Source of the DNA: an uncultured Pelosinus sp.
GTDB lineage: Bacteria > Bacillota > Negativicutes > Sporomusales > Acetonemataceae
DNA length: 64,000 nt
Direction: 5' to 3'
NCBI GenBank assembly: GCA_900542835.1
Contig: UQPB01000004.1
Location: forward strand, 54,879 to 118,878
This document shows positions 41,907 through 51,688 of the stretch, in pieces. Under the pieces are notes generated by a model. That model did no database searches. It saw nothing but the letters and a program-made list of their open reading frames with translations, and was not told where the DNA came from. The translations under genes were made by a program, and so were the position numbers. How positions within the stretch are numbered: the first letter of the stretch is position 1; each line of letters starts with the position of its first letter.

Positions 41907-43286
41907 ATGGATAGGCTGAATAAGCGTTCCGTTTTGGGCATAATTTCAATTATGCTGCTTGTTTCGTTTTGCCTGTCGCCGCAATTTCAGCATGTTTACA
42001 GCATACCGCCGACCCTGCGCATGATTGAAGGCGAACCGTCAATATTTACTGTCAGCTTTCCGTTAACCATCGTCGCTCCCGGCGATTTTGAACAAGTCAT
42101 CAAACTCAATCCCGGCTTGACACCTTCCTTATCGAAACCGGTTGCCGTCGAGCCGTTTCGCCAAGGTAAAACCAATGTGGAAATCAGGCTGCTGGGCATC
42201 ATTCCGCTGCGTACGGTGGAGGTGGATGTGCTGCCGCCAATCCGGCTGATTCCCGGCGGACATTCAATCGGCGTTGTGCTGCGGTCACAAGGCGTAATTA
42301 TTGTCGGCCACTCGCCGGTAAAAGATCAGAACGGCGAAGCCTCTGTGCCGGCGAAGGACGCCGGTATCATGGTTGGCGACAGCATTCTCAGCATGAATGG
42401 CATACCCATCAAAAATGACTATCAGGTGGCGGAAATTATTGATTCCAGCGGCAAAAAGAACGCAGAGGTAGACCTCCTGATCAAACGTCAGGACAAGCGC
42501 ATGCATTTCAGTCTGCGGCCATTGCCTGATGCAGATACGCAGCGTTACCGCATCGGCCTCTATGTCCGTGACAGCGCCGCCGGTGTCGGCACGCTGACGT
42601 TCTTTGATGAGCAGACGCAGACCTATGGCGCTCTGGGACATGTCATCACTGACAACGATACCAATCAGCCGATTGACTGTGAAGAAGGGAAAATCGTCAT
42701 GGCCACAGTTTCTGGCATTCATCACGGCAAACGCGGCCAGCCCGGAGAAAAAATCGGCGTTTTTATTGAGGAAGACCAGATTATTGGCGATATCCAGAAA
42801 AACACCAATTTTGGCATTTACGGCAAACTTAACAGCCGTGTTCCGCACCAGTTGTATCCCGAATCCCTGCCGGTCGCGTCGATGAGCCAGGTGCAAACCG
42901 GACCGGCGCAGATGCTTACTGTTATTGACGGTGAGGCCATTGAAGCGTTTGCTATTGAGATCCAGAAAATTAACCTGCAGGATTCACCGGAGGGGAAAGG
43001 TTTAGTGATACAGGTTACGGACCCGCGCCTGCTCGAAAAAACCGGCGGTATCGTGCAGGGAATGAGCGGCAGTCCGATTATTCAAAACGGCAAAATTGTC
43101 GGCGCGGTCACACACGTCTTTGTCCACGATCCCAGCAAAGGCTACGGCTGCTTTATGGATTGGATGCTGATGGAAAGCGGACTGATCCCGAAAAAATCGC
43201 AGCAGACAGCCAAGCGGCTGTTTAGCTGGCGCGAGCAATGGCTGCCGCCGCGACCGGCAGCCGGAGCGCTTGCACCCCTTCAGTAG
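41907..43286 (+). CDS. spoIVB: SpoIVB serine peptidase (sigma-K checkpoint)
   Basis: 459 residues. An N-terminal membrane helix (about 9-27), a PDZ domain (residues about 135-205) and the S55 peptidase domain. The catalytic Ser lies in GMSGSPI (Ser389) and a likely His in ALGHVITD (His245). Secreted from the forespore, SpoIVB cuts SpoIVFA so that pro-sigma-K can be processed. Slightly longer than the B. subtilis protein (about 425). Start ATG after AAGGAGTG. Directly upstream of spo0A, a widely conserved order. Confidence 0.97.
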   Translation: MDRLNKRSVLGIISIMLLVSFCLSPQFQHVYSIPPTLRMIEGEPSIFTVSFPLTIVAPGDFEQVIKLNPGLTPSLSKPVAVEPFRQGKTNVEIRLLGIIPLRTVEVDVLPPIRLIPGGHSIGVVLRSQGVIIVGHSPVKDQNGEASVPAKDAGIMVGDSILSMNGIPIKNDYQVAEIIDSSGKKNAEVDLLIKRQDKRMHFSLRPLPDADTQRYRIGLYVRDSAAGVGTLTFFDEQTQTYGALGHVITDNDTNQPIDCEEGKIVMATVSGIHHGKRGQPGEKIGVFIEEDQIIGDIQKNTNFGIYGKLNSRVPHQLYPESLPVASMSQVQTGPAQMLTVIDGEAIEAFAIEIQKINLQDSPEGKGLVIQVTDPRLLEKTGGIVQGMSGSPIIQNGKIVGAVTHVFVHDPSKGYGCFMDWMLMESGLIPKKSQQTAKRLFSWREQWLPPRPAAGALAPLQ

Positions 43287-43737
43287 CCGTTTGCGGCGTT
43301 AAAAGAACAACTTACCGAGAACACAGAGGGTAAACGGAGGCAACAGAGGGGCGAAATAATTAAACCGACTGCAAAGGGCGCTGTGCACCTGCGCCAGCTG
43401 TTATTGAGCGCATGTTTGCGCAGCGCTATTCCCCTGGTGGTGCGTGGCGGTTTAAAAAACGTTACCTCCGTGAAACTTCGTGTCCTCCGTGGCTTGTCTT
43501 CCCGGGCAGAAGCTGTAAGGCTGTTGTATCGTTTGCCGCGTATTTTTTCGGAGAACCCTCATCGCGTTTAGTGTCATGCCAAAACGCTTGCAACTGTTGC
43601 CGTGCGGCTGCTTGGTTGACACTGTCCGGCCGCGCCAATTCTGGGTTAAGGGAAAGACCCAAAACAGCGGAATGTAAAATAATCGCAGAAATTGTCAGAA
43701 TTAAAATACAATAAAATTGTAATTTTTTTACATGTGA
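43287..43737. other. Long spoIVB-spo0A intergenic region with inverted repeat copies
   Basis: No supported gene. 43311-43350 contains CACAGAGG/AACGGAGG units and 43461-43494 contains the complementary CCTCCGTG/CTTCGTG/CCTCCGTGG units, so two copies of one repeat family face each other. A related copy is at 63951-63989. The AT-rich part from 43690 leads into the spo0A promoter. Confidence 0.55.
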
Positions 43738-43738
43738 G

Positions 43739-43766
43739 GAAGGAAGTAACTCACATTTGTCGAAAT
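43739..43766 (+). promoter_or_regulatory. Sigma-H-like spo0A promoter with an embedded 0A box
   Basis: -35-like GAAGGAAGT (43739-43747), 11-nt spacer, -10-like GTCGAAAT (43759-43766), fitting RnAGGAwww / RnnGAATww with one or two misses. TGTCGAA (43758-43764) is a perfect Spo0A box and covers the -10, so Spo0A~P may regulate its own gene here. Confidence 0.55.
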
Positions 43767-43803
43767 AGCCTCGTATACATCTTATGAGGAGGCTCCTATA
43801 ATT

Positions 43804-44574
43804 ATGACACGAGAAAAAATTAAAGTAGCCATTGCGGACGACAATCGGGAATTTGCCGAGATCATGCAGGAATTTCTGCAGCAGCAGCCAGATATTGAGT
43901 TAGTCGGCATCGCGTTTAACGGCGAGGAAATACTGAACGTGATACAAGAAAAGAAGCCGGATGTGCTGGTGCTGGATATTATTATGCCTCATCTGGACGG
44001 CATTGGCGTGCTGGAACGGTTAAATTGCTCCGGTGAAAAACGGCCAAAGATTATCGTGCTGACCGCTCTGGGACAGGAAAGCGTAACCCAGCGGGTGGTT
44101 GAGCTGGGAGCCGATTACTATATTTTAAAGCCCTTCAATATGGATGTATTGCTCAACCGTATCCGGCAGCTCGCCGGCATCATTACCTCGCAGCGGCCGG
44201 CAGTGGCGCAGGCGATCAAAGCCCGTCCCGTCGACGTTGAAGTAACCGGTATCATTCGCGAAATCGGCATTCCCGCACACATTAAGGGCTATCAATACCT
44301 GCGCGATGCTATTATGATGATTGTTAATGAAATTGAGCTCCTTGGCGCGGTGACTAAAGTGCTTTATCCGATGATTGCCGACAAATACTCAACTACACCC
44401 AGCCGCGTCGAGCGTGCCATCCGCCACGCGATTGAAGTCGCCTGGAGCCGTGGCAATATGGACATGATCAACCGCATTTTCGGCTATACCGTCAAGCTGG
44501 AAAAAGGCAAGCCGACTAATTCAGAATTCATGGCCATGATCGCCGATAAGCTGCGCATGGAGATGCGGGCCTAA
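43804..44574 (+). CDS. spo0A: Sporulation master response regulator
   Basis: 256 residues. The receiver domain has the acidic pocket IADDN (residues 12-13), the phosphorylation site Asp58 in [13 protein letters not shown], and Lys in YILKPF. The C-terminal effector domain includes [20 protein letters not shown], the recognition helix region. Binds 0A boxes to start sporulation. GAGGAGG lies 12 nt from the ATG, and that SD is part of a small AGGAG/CTCCT hairpin that could limit translation. Confidence 0.98.
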   Translation: MTREKIKVAIADDNREFAEIMQEFLQQQPDIELVGIAFNGEEILNVIQEKKPDVLVLDIIMPHLDGIGVLERLNCSGEKRPKIIVLTALGQESVTQRVVELGADYYILKPFNMDVLLNRIRQLAGIITSQRPAVAQAIKARPVDVEVTGIIREIGIPAHIKGYQYLRDAIMMIVNEIELLGAVTKVLYPMIADKYSTTPSRVERAIRHAIEVAWSRGNMDMINRIFGYTVKLEKGKPTNSEFMAMIADKLRMEMRA

Positions 44575-44584
44575 ATACATAATC

Positions 44585-44614
44585 AAAAGCTTCTGCCTCG
44601 GCAGAAGCTTTTTT
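44585..44614 (+). terminator. spo0A terminator
   Basis: AAAAGCTTCTGCC, 2-nt loop, GGCAGAAGCTTTT, more T. Confidence 0.92.
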
Positions 44615-44710
44615 ATTGGGCGGAAAAGCGAACACACCACAAGCCCGGATGCAGTCTTGTTCCCCGCGCCGGGCTAAAGTATCAATGCGAGAACCTGGGA
44701 TCAGCCTCAG

Positions 44711-45604
44711 CTATATCGGCATTGCTGTCAGATTATATTTACTCATCATATCAAGCCAGTCGCGAACGGGCTGCCGGGAAAGCCGTTTCGGATGAACAAC
44801 CGCGTAGGTTTGCCAGCGGGGGGGCAATGGCGAGCCAGTGAGCGGGATTTCAACGACGGATTTTCGATCCAGCGCCTTTTGAACAGTGGAGCGGGTTAAA
44901 ACGGCAGATCCGGCTCCTTCCTCAATCAGAGAGAGGATGAAAGACGGATTGCCGATGTTGGCGTGAAACCAGCGTGTCGCCGGCAGCAATTGGGCAATCC
45001 AGTCGCTGAATCCGCCGCCCCAGTTGTGGAACAGCAGGTTGATCGTTGCCAATTCGTTAACGGCTATTTCTGTTCGCGCTGCCAATGGATCATCAGGTGA
45101 ACAAACAAATACAAAGTCCTCTTCGTTGCATAAAAATGTTGTAAACCGGCGAATTCTTGGCAGTTGATAAATGATCGCAATGTCGATGATGCCATCGACT
45201 AAAGCCTGCAAGATATCAGTTGAATGTCCGGCAATCGCTTTGACCGAGATGCGGGGATAGCAGCGCAGATATTCGCGGTAAACCGGAAACAGCAGATTGG
45301 GTAAGGCGGAATAGACATTGCCAATGACTAACCTGTCATCGAATAAGGCGGCTGAATTTAACCGGGCTTTGCCATTTTCAAAGTCTTCCAGTATATGCTG
45401 GGCATAGGGAAGAAACATGAGACCGCTTTGTGTCAGGCTTACGTGCTGATTATCTCTTATAAACAGTTTTTGCCCTAAGACCTTTTCCAAGTCGGCTATA
45501 CGGGCACTGACGGTCGATTGCACAATATTTTGTATTTCCGCTGTTTTCGAGAAGCTTTTTGTTTGTGTCAGAATCTGCATTGTTTTCAAAATCTCAATAT
45601 CCAT
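44711..45604 (-). CDS. LysR-family transcriptional regulator
   Basis: 297 residues. N-terminal winged helix (residues 1-60: TQTKSFSKTAEIQNIVQSTV, then RIADLEKVLGQKLF) and a two-lobe effector domain. Divergent from the SLH-porin/ABC operon. A 13-bp dyad lies 26 nt upstream of its start and just before the porin -35, the usual place for a LysR activator. It probably controls the import operon in response to a co-inducer related to the imported substrate; the ligand is unknown. Confidence 0.93.
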   Translation of the reverse strand: MDIEILKTMQILTQTKSFSKTAEIQNIVQSTVSARIADLEKVLGQKLFIRDNQHVSLTQSGLMFLPYAQHILEDFENGKARLNSAALFDDRLVIGNVYSALPNLLFPVYREYLRCYPRISVKAIAGHSTDILQALVDGIIDIAIIYQLPRIRRFTTFLCNEEDFVFVCSPDDPLAARTEIAVNELATINLLFHNWGGGFSDWIAQLLPATRWFHANIGNPSFILSLIEEGAGSAVLTRSTVQKALDRKSVVEIPLTGSPLPPRWQTYAVVHPKRLSRQPVRDWLDMMSKYNLTAMPI

Positions 45605-45629
45605 TAGCGTACTCCTTGTATAGTGTATG

Positions 45630-45660
45630 AAAGGTATCGATAGCGATTATCGATATCTTT
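45630..45660. promoter_or_regulatory. LysR-type operator
   Basis: AAAGGTATCGATA (45630-45642) and TATCGATATCTTT (45648-45660) form 13-bp arms with one mismatched pair, spacer 5 nt. Sits between the divergent lysR and porin genes. Confidence 0.7.
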
Positions 45661-45663
45661 CGT

Positions 45664-45693
45664 TTTACAGATAGAAACTCCTCTATTTATAAT
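45664..45693 (+). promoter_or_regulatory. Promoter of the porin/ABC operon
   Basis: TTTACA (45664-45669), 18-nt spacer, TATAAT (45688-45693). The operator ends 3 nt before the -35, so a bound LysR protein could touch polymerase. Confidence 0.65.
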
Positions 45694-45731
45694 AAAAACA
45701 GTTTTTATGACAGAATTTTGTTAATAAAACG

Positions 45732-45766
45732 CCCTTCCCTTTTTAGTACGCTGCAGAGGGAAAGGG
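45732..45766 (+). other. Hairpin in the porin 5' leader
   Basis: CCCTTCCCT (45732-45740) pairs with AGGGAAAGGG (45757-45766) with one bulge; TCATTTTATT follows. A weak terminator or attenuator about 95 nt before the porin start. Confidence 0.4.
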
Positions 45767-45861
45767 TCATTTTATTCATGTAGATTCTATAAGCAGAGCA
45801 GATGCGCGCGGCTTGCTTTGTTTTCATAGATAGATACATAAAAAGATGGAGGGAAAAGATC

Positions 45862-47172
45862 TTGAAAAAAAGACTCATTACCGCGGTTGCACTGATGCTG
45901 CTAAACAGCGCGGCAATTGTGGCAGCTGCGGATAATCCTTATGCCGATGTACCTCAAAGTCACTGGGCTTATGCCGACATCGACGCGTTGATACAGGACA
46001 AGCTGATAACAGGCTATGATGCGGCGATATATGATAAGAACAAAGTTGCAACCCGATTTGAAATGGCCCGGTTTTTAGCTAATGCGCTCAGTAAGTATGA
46101 GCAGGCTGACATACAGCAAAAGGCAAAGATTGACCGGCTGGCACAGGAATTTGCCGGAGAGTTGAATACGCTCGGGGTTCGATCAGCACAAGCGGAACCC
46201 GAGCGTCTCCAAGAACCGGTTCAGCCGGATAAACAGAGCAAAGCCAAGAAAACATCGATTACGATTGACGGCGAGACCTTAATAGAAGCTGCGGACATCG
46301 ACAATATCGAACATAACGGCAGCAATGCCTACGGCTGGCGGCAGCGGCTGCATGTTAACGCTGAATTTAATGACCGGGTGAGTTATAAATCGCGTCTGCA
46401 AGCCGGCGGCAAATTTGGCAGTGGCAGTACAGCCAATGAAACCCGCTTTGTTCGCAGTTATATTCAAGTGAAAGATTTTTTTGGCATTGACCAGTTTCAG
46501 GCTGGACGGCTGCCGTTGGCTGTGGGACGCTATTTTGCCATGGCTTTGCAGGGTGATGCTGACGGTTTTGCCTTAAGGCATCAGTTTGCTAAGACCAGAC
46601 TGGACACTTATTGGGTTATACCGGAACGCAACACGGATGTGCAGGGAATAAACCTGAATTTTGCTCCCAATAAATCCTTTGAATACAATCTCGGCTATAT
46701 TTCTGCCGATGCCAGCGACATGGGGGGGACGCCTGCGGCTGACTATATTGATGCCGGTCTTTCCTGGGAACTGAACAAAGGTGTGACCAGCGTGCTCAAC
46801 TATACCCGGTCTGATGCCCCGGGATCGCCGGCCGCGTGGGCTGCGCAAGTCTCCTATAACTGGGTAAGCGGTAAGCGGCAAACGGGCTTTTATACCTATG
46901 AAGGCATTGTCAGCAACCGCGTTCCCCATGATCAGGCTATTGCGATCAGTTACCGGGACGTTGAGAAAAATGCACTGCCGGGTAAATACGGTAATTTTGG
47001 CAGCTTTGGCCGGATACAGGCAGAAAACGGCCATAAAGGGATTATGGTTGGTTACCAGAACATGGTGATGGCAGGTGTCCGTCTGTCGCTGCAATATCAA
47101 AATCTCGAGGATAAAGTAAGCGGTAAGCATGACCAGCGTTACTATGGAGCCTTTGATATGTATTTTAATTAA
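45862..47172 (+). CDS. SLH-domain outer-membrane porin (OmpM-like)
   Basis: 436 residues: signal peptide (1-23, ending AIVAAA), one SLH domain (about 24-80: YADVPQSHWAYADIDALI, then KVATRFEMARFLANAL), a short coiled coil and linker, then a beta-barrel rich in alternating strands (about 135-436) ending AFDMYFN. This architecture is typical of diderm Firmicutes, where SLH binds modified peptidoglycan and the barrel spans the outer membrane. TTG start after GGAGGG. It leads an operon with an ABC importer, so the barrel probably admits the same substrate. Confidence 0.9.
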   Translation: MKKRLITAVALMLLNSAAIVAAADNPYADVPQSHWAYADIDALIQDKLITGYDAAIYDKNKVATRFEMARFLANALSKYEQADIQQKAKIDRLAQEFAGELNTLGVRSAQAEPERLQEPVQPDKQSKAKKTSITIDGETLIEAADIDNIEHNGSNAYGWRQRLHVNAEFNDRVSYKSRLQAGGKFGSGSTANETRFVRSYIQVKDFFGIDQFQAGRLPLAVGRYFAMALQGDADGFALRHQFAKTRLDTYWVIPERNTDVQGINLNFAPNKSFEYNLGYISADASDMGGTPAADYIDAGLSWELNKGVTSVLNYTRSDAPGSPAAWAAQVSYNWVSGKRQTGFYTYEGIVSNRVPHDQAIAISYRDVEKNALPGKYGNFGSFGRIQAENGHKGIMVGYQNMVMAGVRLSLQYQNLEDKVSGKHDQRYYGAFDMYFN

Positions 47173-47207
47173 GCGCTGCGGTATAGCGGAGAGGAAGGGG
47201 ATTAACA

Positions 47208-48830
47208 ATGAGCCGGAAGAATTATCAAAAAATCGCTGCCCTTGGCTTGGCAATTCTTATGCTGAGCAGTGTTCTCCTGACGGGCTGCGGCGGCAGCAAG
47301 CCTGAAAAACCCCGGGCAAACAATAAAGATGAAATCGTTGTTGCTATCGGCGGCGAAAAGGCATCAGGCTTTGACCCGGTCACCGGCTGGGGTGCTCAGG
47401 GGGGGACGTTGTTTCAAAGTAAACTATTGGATGTCAGTCCTGACAACAAAATTGTCAACGACTTAGCGACTGATTATAAAGTGAGCCAGGATGGACTAAC
47501 CTGGACTTTTAGCATTCGTGAAGGCGTAAGGTTCCATGACGGCAAACCGCTGACTGCCAAGGACGTAGCCTTTACGTTTAACAAAACAAAGGCAGCGGCC
47601 AGTTTCGTCGATTTAACCGAGATGGATAAAGCGGAAGCAACTGATGATAAGACTGTCGTGTTTCATATGAAGAAGCCCATGTCTATTTTTCCCTATCAGG
47701 TTGCAACGCTCGGTATTGTGCCTGAACATCTATATGGCGATGGCAAAGTCTATGCCGAGAAACCGGTAGGTTCCGGCCCTTATAAATTTGTACAATGGGA
47801 CCGGGGCCAGCAGCTGATTGTGGAACGCAATGAGGAGTATTATGGCGGTAAGGCTCCCTTTAAACGGATTGTATTCTTATTCCTCAATAACGACGCCGCA
47901 TATGCGGCGGCACAGGCCGGACAGGCGGATGTGGTAAAAACGACGGAAGCGCTGGCTGTCAAGCCCATATCTGGTTATCACGTTGTTGACTGCAAGACCT
48001 TTGATTTCCGCTCCGTCTCCCTGCCTGTCCAAAAGCCGGGCGGTAAAAGCGGCGAAGGCTACGAGATCGGCAATGCGGTTACCAGCGATAGTGTAATCCG
48101 AAAAGCGCTGGCGATGGGGGTCAACAGAAAGCAAATAATTGACAGCGCATTGAATGGATACGGACAACCAGTCTTCACGATCTCCGATTATCTGCCGTGG
48201 GAGAATAAAACGATTCAGTGGCAAGACGGCAATCTTGCCGGCGCCAAAGAGTTGTTGGCTAAAGGCGGCTGGATTGATACAAACGGGGACGGAATCCGGG
48301 AAAAAAACGGCTTGAAAGCCGAGTTTCATCTTATATATGAAGCCAATGATTCCACCCGTGAAGCGATTGCAATGGCGTTTAGCGAGCAGGCGAAAGCGCT
48401 CGGCATTAGCGTTATTGCCGATGGTCTGGGCTCTTCGGACAGGGTTAAGCATAAGCATAAGGACGCGTTTCTCTTAGGAGGCGGTGCTTATAGCCCTGTC
48501 TACATGCTGAACGCGCTGCACAGCCGGTTTGCAGCTAAAGGCGGCTGGTTCAATATTGTCGCTTACCAGAATCCGGTTGTGGACGGATATCTCAATGCGG
48601 CGATCGGCGCGCTGGATGAGCAGACCGCTGCTGAAAATTGGCGCAAAGCCCAGTGGGACGGTCAGACAGGCGGCAGTGTTATGGGCGATGCTCCTTATAT
48701 TTACCTGATGAACATCAGCCACCTGTATTTCGTCCGAGACGGCCTGGATCTTGGCAAACAGAAATGGCATCCCCATGATCACGGCTTTGTTGTTATCAGC
48801 AACATTATGGACTGGTCCTGGAAGCAGTAA
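47208..48830 (+). CDS. ABC substrate-binding lipoprotein (NikA/DppA type)
   Basis: 540 residues, SBP family 5. The lipoprotein signal ends VLLTGCGG. Family mark: DYKVSQDGLTWTFSIREGVRFHDG is followed by TAKDVAFTFNK. Start ATG after GAGAGGAAGGGG, 35 nt from the porin stop. The family binds peptides, nickel complexes or opine-like metallophores. His-rich WHPHDHG near the C-terminus is notable but not proof of metal binding. Part of the LysR-controlled operon. Confidence 0.92.
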   Translation: MSRKNYQKIAALGLAILMLSSVLLTGCGGSKPEKPRANNKDEIVVAIGGEKASGFDPVTGWGAQGGTLFQSKLLDVSPDNKIVNDLATDYKVSQDGLTWTFSIREGVRFHDGKPLTAKDVAFTFNKTKAAASFVDLTEMDKAEATDDKTVVFHMKKPMSIFPYQVATLGIVPEHLYGDGKVYAEKPVGSGPYKFVQWDRGQQLIVERNEEYYGGKAPFKRIVFLFLNNDAAYAAAQAGQADVVKTTEALAVKPISGYHVVDCKTFDFRSVSLPVQKPGGKSGEGYEIGNAVTSDSVIRKALAMGVNRKQIIDSALNGYGQPVFTISDYLPWENKTIQWQDGNLAGAKELLAKGGWIDTNGDGIREKNGLKAEFHLIYEANDSTREAIAMAFSEQAKALGISVIADGLGSSDRVKHKHKDAFLLGGGAYSPVYMLNALHSRFAAKGGWFNIVAYQNPVVDGYLNAAIGALDEQTAAENWRKAQWDGQTGGSVMGDAPYIYLMNISHLYFVRDGLDLGKQKWHPHDHGFVVISNIMDWSWKQ

Positions 48831-48904
48831 GGGTACGCTCAGCTTCGGAGCGGTTATTTGGCTGCTCCGGGGCCTGGCTTACATGAAAGGAGAAATCGGG
48901 CCTT

Positions 48905-49882
48905 ATGATCACCTACATTGGCCGCACGTTGGTACGGGCCATCGGCTTGCTGGCTGCGGTTATACTTGCAACCTTTATCCTTGTGGAAATGTCGCCGGTG
49001 GATCCGATCGAGGCCTATATCACAGCGGAAAATCCGGTGTCGCAGGAACAAAGAGAGGCTATTGCCGCCTATTGGGGATTGAACGATCCGCCGCTGCAAC
49101 GGCTGGGCAAATGGGTTGGCGCACTGGCTAATGGCGATATGGGAATCTCCATGTATTACCGCCAGCCTGTAACTGAAGTGATACGGGTTCACTTTATGAA
49201 CTCACTGCTGCTGATGGCAGTGGCCTGGGCACTTTCCGGCTTTTTCGGCTTTGCGCTCGGTGTGATTGCGGCGGCTTACCAGAATACGAAACTAGACAGG
49301 CTGATTAAAGTCTATTGCCTGCTGATCGCATCCGCGCCAACCTTTTGGCTGGGACTTTTGATCTTAATGGTATTTGGCGTATGGCTGGGCTGGTTTCCGA
49401 TTGCTTTGGGAGCGCCGATCGGTAAAGAGGCGGCGGCGGTTACACTGGGAGACCGTTTGTATCATTTGGTGTTGCCGGCAATTACGTTAGCGGTTTCGGG
49501 AATTTCTCAAATTGCTTTACATACCAGACAAAAATTAATCGATGTATTAAACAGCGATTATGCCGTATTTGCCGCAGCCCGTGGGGCTACACGATGGCAG
49601 ATTGTATACCATCATGGCCTGCGCAATATTCTTTTGCCGGCGGTCACCTTGCAGTTTGGTTCCATCAGCGAGCTGTTTGGCGGCTCGGTGCTTGCCGAGA
49701 ATGTGTTTTCTTATACCGGCTTGGGTTATGTGGCGGTTGTTGCCGGAACAAAGCTGGATTTGCCCCTGTTATTGGGTATCGCACTTTGCAGCGGTTTTTT
49801 CGTCTTCGCCGGCAATCTGATTGCCAACCTGCTGTATCCGTTGATTGATCCGCAAATCAAGGAGGGCATCACGCATGAGTAG
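48905..49882 (+). CDS. ABC permease, NikB/DppB type
   Basis: 325 residues, six helices. Begins MITYIGRTLVRAIGLL; the cytoplasmic ATPase-contact loop has the stretch FAAARGATRWQIVYHHGLRN. Ends overlapping the next permease start. Inner-membrane half of the channel. Confidence 0.94.
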   Translation: MITYIGRTLVRAIGLLAAVILATFILVEMSPVDPIEAYITAENPVSQEQREAIAAYWGLNDPPLQRLGKWVGALANGDMGISMYYRQPVTEVIRVHFMNSLLLMAVAWALSGFFGFALGVIAAAYQNTKLDRLIKVYCLLIASAPTFWLGLLILMVFGVWLGWFPIALGAPIGKEAAAVTLGDRLYHLVLPAITLAVSGISQIALHTRQKLIDVLNSDYAVFAAARGATRWQIVYHHGLRNILLPAVTLQFGSISELFGGSVLAENVFSYTGLGYVAVVAGTKLDLPLLLGIALCSGFFVFAGNLIANLLYPLIDPQIKEGITHE

Positions 49883-50741
49883 TACGACTTGCCAGGTTGT
49901 TAAAAAAGGGGGAGTCTTCTGGCAGTTTAATCTCCGCACCCGTACATTGACGGCGATAGCCGCTGCATTGCTGATTCTAACGCTGATTGCGGCTGCCGGT
50001 GTGCTGATTGATCCTTCCTCCTACGCGCCGCAGTTCCACCAGAAAAACCTGGCGCCGTCGCTGGGGCATCCTTTTGGCACTGACTGGATGGGGCGCGATA
50101 TGCTTATACGCACCGTAAAGGGTTTGGCCACCAGTCTCTGGATCGGACTGCTGGCCGCGACTGTCAGCTCGGTGATTGCTGTTATTATGGGGGTGGCGGC
50201 AGCCACGATGGGGCGCAAGACTGACAGCCTGATCCTGTGGCTTGTGGACTTGATCCAGGGGATTCCGCATTTGATTTTATTAATGCTGATTTCCTTTGTA
50301 CTGGGGAAAGGAATGCTGGGAGTATGGATGGGTGTGGCGTTGACACACTGGCCGATCCTGGCAAGAGTAATCCGTGCGGAAGTATTGGCGGTGCGAAATT
50401 CCCAGTATGTGATGGCAGCCAGGAAGCTGGGATCAAGTCGCTGGAAAATTGCTGTGAAACATATTTTCCCACATGTTGTGCCGCAGTATATTGTGGGGCT
50501 GATTCTGCTGTTTCCACATGCTATTCTGCATGAAGCGTCAATCACCTTTCTGGGATTTGGATTGTTGCCGCGCGAGCCGGCAGTAGGCATTATTCTGTCT
50601 GAATCAATGCGGTATCTGACCGCAGGAATGTGGTGGCTGACCGTGCTGCCCGGCGCTTCATTGCTGGCGATGGTGCTGCTGTTTGATGCAATCGGTGAAA
50701 ATCTGCAAAGGCTGCTGAACCCGGCAAGCGCACAGGAATAG
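49875..50741 (+). CDS. ABC permease, NikC/DppC type
   Basis: 288 residues with one N-terminal helix and five more. Contact loop YVMAARKLGSSRWKIAVKHI and LGTD-like HPFGTDWMGRDM are family typical. ATG 49875 lies 8 nt inside the previous gene and follows AAGGAGGGC. Confidence 0.94.
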   Translation: MSSTTCQVVKKGGVFWQFNLRTRTLTAIAAALLILTLIAAAGVLIDPSSYAPQFHQKNLAPSLGHPFGTDWMGRDMLIRTVKGLATSLWIGLLAATVSSVIAVIMGVAAATMGRKTDSLILWLVDLIQGIPHLILLMLISFVLGKGMLGVWMGVALTHWPILARVIRAEVLAVRNSQYVMAARKLGSSRWKIAVKHIFPHVVPQYIVGLILLFPHAILHEASITFLGFGLLPREPAVGIILSESMRYLTAGMWWLTVLPGASLLAMVLLFDAIGENLQRLLNPASAQE

Positions 50742-50752
50742 GAGGCAAAATA

Positions 50753-51688
50753 ATGGCGAACAATGATGCTGGGGCGGTATTGGACATACAGAATCTCTCC
50801 GTGAAATTTCGCATGTATGATAAAAAGCTTAGATTAAATGAACTTCAGGTTATTTCCGATATCAGTCTGAATATTAGGGCCGGGGAGATTGTGGCGGTAG
50901 CCGGATCATCAGGCAGCGGCAAGAGTCTGCTTGCCCACTCGGTTTTGGGGATCCTGCCGAAAAACGCGATTGTCAGCGGCAGGATGAACTATTGCGGACA
51001 AGAGCTTACTCCCGCTGTCCAGGCCGGATTGCGCGGGCGCGAAATTGCATTGGTTCCCCAATCGATTGCTTATCTGGATCCGCTGAAAAAAGTCGGCCAT
51101 CAGGTACAAGGCTTGTACGGTACGCAAGCACAGCAGGCGGAAGTGTTCAGCCGGTTTGATCTGGCGGAAGAGACGGCGGCAAAATATCCGTTTCAGCTGT
51201 CAGGCGGCATGGCGCGGCGGGTATTGGTTTCCACTGCGGTGATCAGTGACGCAAAACTGATCATTGCTGATGAACCGACACCAGGACTCAACCCGGAAAT
51301 TGCCGAGACGACGATGCGGATCTTCCGGGAACTGGCTGATGAAGGCAAGGCAATTATGCTGATTACACATGATATTGATCTGGCCTTTTTATATGCCGAC
51401 CGGATTGCCGTGTTTTATGCGGGGACAACGGTTGAGGTTGCGCCGGTTGCCGACTTCGTGCAAGGGGGCGATGCTTTGCGGCATCCGTACAGCCGGGCTT
51501 TATGGGATGCCTTGCCGCAAAACGGCTTTAAATCAACCGCCGGGACCCAGCCTTATGCCGGCAGTTTACAGTGCGGCTGCCCGTATGCAGCCCGCTGCTG
51601 CTTTTGTTCGACCGAATGCACGGCCGCCACAACAATAAAAATGCGGACTGTCAGAGGCGGGGAGGTGCGCTGCTGCCATGCTACTTGA
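50753..51688 (+). CDS. ABC ATPase, NikD/DppD type
   Basis: 311 residues. Walker A GSSGSGKS, signature LSGGMARR, Walker B LIIADEPT, H-loop THD. The C-terminus CGCPYAARCCFC plus later Cys resembles the oligopeptide-ATPase extension, which can hold an iron-sulfur cluster in DppD. ATG after AGGAGG. Overlaps the second ATPase by 11 nt. Confidence 0.94.
   Translation: MANNDAGAVLDIQNLSVKFRMYDKKLRLNELQVISDISLNIRAGEIVAVAGSSGSGKSLLAHSVLGILPKNAIVSGRMNYCGQELTPAVQAGLRGREIALVPQSIAYLDPLKKVGHQVQGLYGTQAQQAEVFSRFDLAEETAAKYPFQLSGGMARRVLVSTAVISDAKLIIADEPTPGLNPEIAETTMRIFRELADEGKAIMLITHDIDLAFLYADRIAVFYAGTTVEVAPVADFVQGGDALRHPYSRALWDALPQNGFKSTAGTQPYAGSLQCGCPYAARCCFCSTECTAATTIKMRTVRGGEVRCCHAT

Noticed and set aside
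43383..43714. Small ORFs upstream of spo0A
   Set aside because: Frames overlap each other, run through the repeat units and lack SD or family traits.
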